From the NCBI GenBank assembly GCA_002418725.1, contig DIER01000047.1, positions 9,217 through 37,151 of the forward strand: a DNA stretch of 27,935 nucleotides, given 5' to 3'. This document shows, in pieces, positions 23,014 through 27,935 of the stretch. The notes beneath the pieces were generated by a model. That model did not search any database. It saw only the letters and a program-made list of their open reading frames with translations, and was not told the DNA's origin. Every line of letters starts with the position of its first letter. The first letter of the stretch is position 1. Both the position numbers and the translations under genes were made by a program. This DNA is from Acholeplasmataceae bacterium UBA5769 (GTDB lineage Bacteria > Bacillota_I > Bacilli_A > Acholeplasmatales > Acholeplasmataceae).

Positions 23014-26000
23014 TTACTTTTGTTCAGGAATCGTATAATCCATTGCAGCATAGCGCTTGTACATTTGCCAACGACGTTTTGCATCGAAGAGGTTCTTGTC
23101 AAGTAATTCTGCAGCATGGTCTGGATTGATTTGAGCTAACTGTGCATAACGTGACTCTGATAAGAGGTAGTCATGGTATTTATCCCAAACAGGTTCTTTC
23201 GAATCGATGATGAATGGGTTCTTTCCTTCATCTTCTCTTCTTGGGTCAAATCTGAAGGTTGGCCAGTATCCACATTCAGTTGCAAGCTTCGCTTGTGCGA
23301 ATGTGTTTTGCATACCACCCTTAATACCGTGTTCAATACATGGTGCATAAGCGATGATGATAGATGGTCCTTCAAAGGATTCTGCTTCTTTAAATGCTCT
23401 TAACACTTGCGCAGGTGATGCACCATGAGAAATTTGTGCCACATACACGTGACCATAGCTCATCGCGATCGCTGCTAAATCTTTCTTCTTGGTATTTTTA
23501 CCTGCAGCGGTAAATTTAGCAATCGAACCCGTTGGCGCAGACTTAGATGACTGTCCACCCGTGTTGGAGTAAACTTCAGTATCTAAGACGAGAATGTTGA
23601 CATCTTCATTGTTTGCGATGACATGGTCAATACCACCGTATCCGATGTCATATGCCCATCCGTCGCCACCCATGATCCATTGTGAAATCTTCACAAAGTA
23701 ATCCTTAAGGCTAACAAGTTCTTTCGCAAATGGTTGATCCATCTTTTCAAGTAATGGCAACATTTGTTTTTGTAATTTACGTGTGATTTCCGCACTCTTA
23801 CGGTTTTGAATCCATTCATTTGCATAGCCTTGAAGTTCTTCAGACATATCTTCTAAATGGTTAGCAAGTAAGGTTTGAACGCGGTCTCTCATGGTTTCAT
23901 AAGCGATGCGCATACCGAAGCCGAACTCTGCATTATCTTCAAAGAGTGAGTTTGCCCATGCTGGACCATAACCTTCTGGGTTTGTTGTGTAAGGTGTTGA
24001 TGGGAATGATGCACCATAAATAGAGGTACAACCTGTCGCATTCGCGAAGACCATATGATCACCGTAGAGTTGTGTGAGTGCTTTAATGTAAGGTGTTTCA
24101 CCACATCCGGCGCACGCACCAGAGAATTCAAAGAGTGGTTGGTTGAAGCTTAAGTTCTTTGGATTGTCAACGCCCATGTCTTTATATGTTACTTCGTTAA
24201 AGAAGTAATCTGCAGTTTGTTGCGCACCCTTAGCAAGTTCGTCTCCGATAGGTACCATGGCGAGTGATTTCACTGGGGTTGGACATACTTGAACGCAGAC
24301 ACCGCATTCTGTACAGTCAAGTGTAGACACTTGAATGGTGAACTTATAGCCTTCCATGCCTTTACCTTTCGCTTGAAGGAGTTTCGCACCTTCAGGCGCG
24401 TTTGCAACTTCAGTTTGATCAGGTAAGAATGCACGAATAACACCGTGTGGACATGCGAAAACGCATTGGTTACATTGAATACAGTTTTCAGAACGCCATT
24501 CTGGAACAAAGTTTGCAATACCACGTTTTTCATATGCGGTAGAACCATTTTCCATGTGCGCATCTTCATAACCTAGGAACGCAGATACAGGAAGTGAATC
24601 CCCTTCGATCGCATTGACGATATCTGCAATTTTCTTTACGAAATCAGGACGATCACCTTTGTCGACAACTTCATCTTCAAGAAGTGCCCATTCAGGTTTC
24701 ACTTGCACTTGAACTAAGTGTTTGTAACCAGCATCAATCGCGTTATTGTTTAATTCAATAATTGCTTCACCCTTACGACCATAAGTCTTTTCTGCATACT
24801 CCTTCATGTATTGGTTGGCTAAGTCAGCAGATAATAAATGGTCATTCAGTTTAAAGAATGCGGATTGCATAATCGTATTAATACGACGACCTAAACCAAT
24901 TTCGTATGCAAGATCAACCGCATTAATGATATAGAACTTCGCTTTTTTCATCGCGAGTTGACGTTTAACTTTGTTTGGTAGTAACTCTTCTATGCTTTCC
25001 GCTGGTGTGGTTGTGTTCAGTAAGAATGTGCCACCTTCTCTTAAACCCTTTAACATATCATACTTGCGTAGGTAAGTATCGGTAGAACATGATACGAAGT
25101 GTGGGTAATTCACTAAGTAAGTTGAACGAATAGGCTTCTTAGAGAAACGTAGGTGCATACGTGTGACCCCACCCGCTTTTTTAGAGTCATATGACGCATA
25201 AGCTTGTGAGAATAATGACGTATGATCGCCGATAATCTTTGTGATGTTTTTAGACGCACCAACCGTACCATCGGAACCAAGTCCAAAGAATAAGAGTTCG
25301 GTTGCATCTTTATCTGTCACATCGATAGTCTTATCAATATTAAGGGATGTGTATGTGACATCATCTTCAATACCTAAAGTGAAACCATGTTTTTGAGGAC
25401 CTGCCATGTTTTCGTAAACGGCAACCAACATGGAAGCTGTGGTATCTTTTGAGGATAAGCCATAACGTCCACCAAGAATCAGTGGTTGTTTTTCCATACC
25501 ATAATAAATGGATTTAACATCTAGATAGAGAGGATCTCCTGTCGCACCTGCTTCTAATGTACGGTCAAGCACAGTGATACGTTCAACACTCTTAGGCATA
25601 GCCTTTAAGAAATATTCAGCTGAGAATGGACGGTATAAATGAACAGATAATAAACCAACTTTTTTACCTTGTTCTAACAAATAATCCACGGTTTGTTGTG
25701 CAGCTTCAATCACAGAACCCATCGCGATGACAACATCGGTTGCGTTGGGATCACCATAGTACACAAAAGGTGCATAAGGACGACCGGTAATCTTTGTGAT
25801 TTCTTGCATATAGTTGTTCACGATATCAGGAATACCTGCATAATGTGAAGCTTGAAGTACTTTGGTTTGGAAATAAACGTCTTCGGATTGTGCAGTACCA
25901 CGTGAAACTGGATGCATAGGGTTTAATCCCTTGGATCTAAACTTAGCAACCGCTTCTTTATCTAAAAGACGGTCAAAATCGTTGTAATCAATCACTTCAA

Positions 26001-26550
26001 TGGATTGCACTTCATGTGATGTTCTAAATCCATCAAAGAAATGAACAAATGGAATGCTTGACTTAATCGCAGCTAAATGTGCGATACCACCCAAATCCAT
26101 CGCGGATTGTACAGATGTTGAAGCAATCATTGCCCAACCTGTTTGGCGTGCAGCCATCACGTCTTGATGGTCACCAAAAATCGATAACGCTTGTGCAGCG
26201 ATCGAACGTGCAGCAACATGCATCACCCCTGGTAACAACTGACCAGCGATTTTGTACATGTTGGGAATCTTTAAAAGTAAACCTTGAGATGCTGTAAATG
26301 TTGAGGTGAGTGCACCCATTTGGAGTGAACCGTGAACGGTACCTGCAGCACCAGCTTCACTTTGCATTTCAATGACTTTAACAGGCATTCCAAATAAATT
26401 CTTCTTGCCTTCTGAAGCCCAAAGGTCAACATATTGAGCCATTGGTGTGGATGGTGTAATAGGGTAAATACCTGCTACTTCAGTAAACGCATACGCACAA
26501 TATGCGGCTGCTTCGTTACCATCCATGGACTTAATAACTTTTTTAACCAT
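23014..26550 (-). CDS. nifJ: Pyruvate:ferredoxin (flavodoxin) oxidoreductase
   Basis: A 1178-residue single-chain PFOR, the normal size, converting pyruvate and CoA to acetyl-CoA and CO2 and passing electrons to ferredoxin or flavodoxin. The N-terminal pyruvate domain has GIYPITPSTPMAQ (27-39) and Glu64 in EMQSEAGAAG. The two-cluster ferredoxin domain has CIQCNQCVFACP (690-701) and CTECGVCVQVCP (746-757). The TPP domain has CAGCGETPY (Cys813, Cys816) for the third cluster, GDGWAYDIGYGGIDH, and DTEVYSNTGGQSSKS. All key residues are present. A strong ribosome site (AAGGAGGA) precedes the ATG. It lies 22 bases after the peroxiredoxin gene and is probably co-transcribed with it. The enzyme is oxygen-sensitive in most organisms and indicates an anaerobic, fermentative lifestyle. 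Confidence 0.97.
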   Translation of the reverse strand: MVKKVIKSMDGNEAAAYCAYAFTEVAGIYPITPSTPMAQYVDLWASEGKKNLFGMPVKVIEMQSEAGAAGTVHGSLQMGALTSTFTASQGLLLKIPNMYKIAGQLLPGVMHVAARSIAAQALSIFGDHQDVMAARQTGWAMIASTSVQSAMDLGGIAHLAAIKSSIPFVHFFDGFRTSHEVQSIEVIDYNDFDRLLDKEAVAKFRSKGLNPMHPVSRGTAQSEDVYFQTKVLQASHYAGIPDIVNNYMQEITKITGRPYAPFVYYGDPNATDVVIAMGSVIEAAQQTVDYLLEQGKKVGLLSVHLYRPFSAEYFLKAMPKSVERITVLDRTLEAGATGDPLYLDVKSIYYGMEKQPLILGGRYGLSSKDTTASMLVAVYENMAGPQKHGFTLGIEDDVTYTSLNIDKTIDVTDKDATELLFFGLGSDGTVGASKNITKIIGDHTSLFSQAYASYDSKKAGGVTRMHLRFSKKPIRSTYLVNYPHFVSCSTDTYLRKYDMLKGLREGGTFLLNTTTPAESIEELLPNKVKRQLAMKKAKFYIINAVDLAYEIGLGRRINTIMQSAFFKLNDHLLSADLANQYMKEYAEKTYGRKGEAIIELNNNAIDAGYKHLVQVQVKPEWALLEDEVVDKGDRPDFVKKIADIVNAIEGDSLPVSAFLGYEDAHMENGSTAYEKRGIANFVPEWRSENCIQCNQCVFACPHGVIRAFLPDQTEVANAPEGAKLLQAKGKGMEGYKFTIQVSTLDCTECGVCVQVCPTPVKSLAMVPIGDELAKGAQQTADYFFNEVTYKDMGVDNPKNLSFNQPLFEFSGACAGCGETPYIKALTQLYGDHMVFANATGCTSIYGASFPSTPYTTNPEGYGPAWANSLFEDNAEFGFGMRIAYETMRDRVQTLLANHLEDMSEELQGYANEWIQNRKSAEITRKLQKQMLPLLEKMDQPFAKELVSLKDYFVKISQWIMGGDGWAYDIGYGGIDHVIANNEDVNILVLDTEVYSNTGGQSSKSAPTGSIAKFTAAGKNTKKKDLAAIAMSYGHVYVAQISHGASPAQVLRAFKEAESFEGPSIIIAYAPCIEHGIKGGMQNTFAQAKLATECGYWPTFRFDPRREDEGKNPFIIDSKEPVWDKYHDYLLSESRYAQLAQINPDHAAELLDKNLFDAKRRWQMYKRYAAMDYTIPEQK

Positions 26551-26572
26551 GAATAAATCCTCCTTGATACTT

Positions 26573-27025
26573 TTATTTCAAAGCCTTTAATATATCTGAC
26601 GCATTCTCTTTAGGAGATGCTTTTTCAAAAACGTGTGTAATGATCCCATCTTGAATAACAAAGGTTGCCCGTGCTACCCCCATATACTTTCTTCCATACA
26701 TGCTTTTTTCAACCCAAACGCCAAACGTCTGAATGACATCGAGTGATTCATCGGATAATAAGAGAAAAGGCAACTGATGATTCATGATGAATGATTGATG
26801 ACTTTTTGGTGAGTCTTTACTTATGCCAATCACTTTAATGTTTTTCTCTTCATAGATCTGATTTAAATCACGAAATGCGCAAGCTTGTGTTGTACATCCT
26901 GATGTGTTATCTTTGGGGTAAAAATAGACAACCACTGTTTGATGCTTGTAATCATCAAAATGATGTAGGTTTCCATAAGCGTCAGGTAAACTGAAATTTT
27001 TAACTTTTGTTCCTACGCTCAGCAT
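26573..27025 (-). CDS. bcp: Peroxiredoxin, BCP/PrxQ type
   Basis: A 150-residue thiol peroxidase of the bacterioferritin co-migratory protein group, reducing hydrogen peroxide and organic peroxides with electrons from thioredoxin. The active site is YPKDNTSGCTTQACAFRD, with peroxidatic Cys44 and a resolving Cys49 five residues later, as in typical atypical-2-Cys PrxQ. The segment GVWVEKSMYGRKYMGVARATFVI is the usual C-terminal half of the family, and the length is normal. AGGAGACC is a good ribosome site for the ATG. It is the first gene of a unit with nifJ. Placing a peroxidase ahead of an oxygen-labile Fe-S enzyme suggests protection of PFOR. Confidence 0.95.
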   Translation of the reverse strand: MLSVGTKVKNFSLPDAYGNLHHFDDYKHQTVVVYFYPKDNTSGCTTQACAFRDLNQIYEEKNIKVIGISKDSPKSHQSFIMNHQLPFLLLSDESLDVIQTFGVWVEKSMYGRKYMGVARATFVIQDGIITHVFEKASPKENASDILKALK

Positions 27026-27066
27026 AAAAAAGGTCTCCTAACAACACGGATTGATCCAACATTAAC

Positions 27067-27085
27067 ATTATAACCCACTTGTCAA
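27067..27085 (-). promoter_or_regulatory. Promoter elements upstream of the peroxiredoxin gene
   Basis: On the minus strand TTGACA (27085-27080) and TATAAT (27072-27067) are both perfect hexamers, but only seven bases apart, so they cannot be a normal pair. Either TATAAT uses a poorer upstream -35, or TTGACA serves a weaker downstream -10 (TAATGT at 15 bases). Both would start transcription about 30-50 bases before the gene. Confidence 0.4.
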
Positions 27086-27457
27086 GAAAAATACACCCCA
27101 AAATGTCGAAAGTAACAATAATGTAAACTTTGTAATTAAATCGATTAAAAAACAACATTCTATATAGAAAATTTATTGATTACAAAGGCATCTCTATGAG
27201 ATGTCTTTATAAATATGGGATTTTTCTGTTTTTTATGCGTTGTTTTTCAAAAGTCTAGTCACCTATGTCTACTTCATTTATATATAGAAAAGCATTTTAT
27301 ACATTGCGTCTGCTGAGAACAGCATTGTATCTGATTCAAACAAGGTTTTTAAAGGAAATAAAAAACTACCAAGTTGTCTTGATAGTTGTAAAAGCATTGT
27401 GTGTTAAGTGACCTATTTTGATACAAAGAAAATCTAACAATGACCAAAAGTAATCAT
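27086..27457. other. Gap without a supported gene
   Basis: About 370 AT-rich bases. The clearest element is an 11-pair hairpin (27184-27194 with 27198-27208, one wobble, loop TAT). It is followed by a T-rich stretch on the plus strand after some ten bases, but by no T-run on the minus strand. A 48-codon plus-strand frame (27265-27411) lacks a ribosome site and any similarity I recognise. Near-identical short repeats, AGTCACCTAT (27256-27265) and AGTGACCTAT (27407-27416), flank that frame. No known RNA or mobile element is evident. Confidence 0.4.
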
Positions 27458-27922
27458 TCAATATAAGTCAGTAAATTCATCTTCTTCATCATGTTCAGCC
27501 ATTATATAACCGATTAGTGTCTCTTTCAATGTTTCTAAAGGTAACTGATCGACATATGCTTTTACTTCTTCATACCGTTCTCTTTGTTTTCTAAGATGAA
27601 TTTGATAAAGCAATTCTGCTTCTTTTTCTTGAGCATCTATTTCTTCTTTGAAGATTTTTGCTTCTTGTGGAAAAATTTGGAAAAATACTGCGACTTTATG
27701 TTTACAAATAATCATTCTTCCATCTGCATGCGGACAAGTGCAGGTTGATTTTCTTAGATGTTTCAAATTAAACCTCACTTGATATTCATGGTTTTCACCA
27801 TTACGTACAATTGCTTCATATTCCAAGTCATTTATCTTATGAAGATTTAAGACATGCTTTAATTCGTAGTATTCATAACCTCTTCTTAATGAATTATGTC
27901 TTGTTATATCAAATATACTCAT
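27458..27922 (-). CDS. Small SWIM zinc-finger protein
   Basis: A 154-residue protein with a SWIM motif, CxCx(n)CxH, in STCTCPHADGRMIICKHKVAVFF: Cys61, Cys63, Cys73 and His75. SWIM domains bind zinc and are thought to contact DNA or proteins; in Firmicutes they often sit on or next to SNF2-type helicases. The 60 residues before it match the usual RGYEYYELKHVLNL lead-in of SWIM proteins, and the tail is a charged helix (EEIDAQEKEAELLYQIHLRKQRERYEEV) ending in an acidic stretch. No helicase domain is attached, and the upstream neighbour is beyond the window. The ATG at 27922 has a weak AGGA ribosome site. Cellular role unknown. Confidence 0.8.
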   Translation of the reverse strand: MSIFDITRHNSLRRGYEYYELKHVLNLHKINDLEYEAIVRNGENHEYQVRFNLKHLRKSTCTCPHADGRMIICKHKVAVFFQIFPQEAKIFKEEIDAQEKEAELLYQIHLRKQRERYEEVKAYVDQLPLETLKETLIGYIMAEHDEEDEFTDLY

Positions 27923-27935
27923 AGTAGTTTTTCCT

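Noticed and set aside
22890..23117. N-terminal extension of the S41 peptidase frame
   Set aside because: It runs through the nifJ terminator and the end of nifJ, and it would bury the lipoprotein signal; GGAGG favours the TTG at 22889.
27265..27411. Plus-strand frame of 48 codons starting MSTSFIYRKAF
   Set aside because: No Shine-Dalgarno, no recognisable similarity, and overlaps repeats in an AT-rich gap. Not supported as a gene.

Overview
This window is AT-rich, densely packed, and every protein gene I can support lies on the minus strand. UGA reads as a stop (for example at the ends of sufU, sufD and oppB), so the code is standard. Combined with many lipoproteins, InlB-type repeats, a SUF-only Fe-S pathway, a pyruvate:ferredoxin oxidoreductase and a mollicute-like OppF, this points to an Acholeplasma-like mollicute or a close low-GC Firmicute relative. 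That assignment is inference; no rRNA is present to confirm it.

In transcription order (high to low coordinates) the window holds: a small SWIM zinc-finger protein (27922-27458); a 430-base gap without a clear gene; a peroxiredoxin followed by pyruvate:ferredoxin oxidoreductase nifJ (27025-23014), ended by a strong terminator; a single-gene S41-type peptidase lipoprotein (22889-20646), with its own terminator; an oligopeptide-binding lipoprotein OppA (20407-17768), followed by a stem-loop; a run of eight tightly packed genes, oppB-oppC-oppD-oppF, a lipoprotein, two membrane proteins and a 20-repeat leucine-rich protein (17506-7964), with the first convincing terminator only after the last gene; a roughly 340-base gap with a candidate small RNA on the plus strand; the sufC-sufD-sufS-sufU-sufB Fe-S cluster operon (7586-2884); a trypsin-like lipoprotein protease, its degenerate paralogue and a PucR-type regulator (2788-669); and the start of a sugar-type ABC transporter ATPase that runs off the left edge (587-1).

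Functionally, the middle of the window looks like a surface peptide-acquisition region. A cell-anchored S41 peptidase, a peptide-binding lipoprotein and a third lipoprotein all carry InlB-type repeats, and they sit beside an Opp transporter whose OppF contains an approximately 290-residue coiled-coil insertion and whose OppC has an extra outside loop. The flanking SUF operon would supply the Fe-S clusters that the PFOR needs (three [4Fe-4S] clusters in this family), and the peroxiredoxin upstream of nifJ may protect that oxygen-sensitive enzyme.

The most unusual items are the candidate small RNA at 7745-7907, the OppF insertion, the active protease/dead protease pair, and the opp operon extended by InlB and LRR surface proteins. 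No tRNA, rRNA, CRISPR array or intact insertion sequence was seen.
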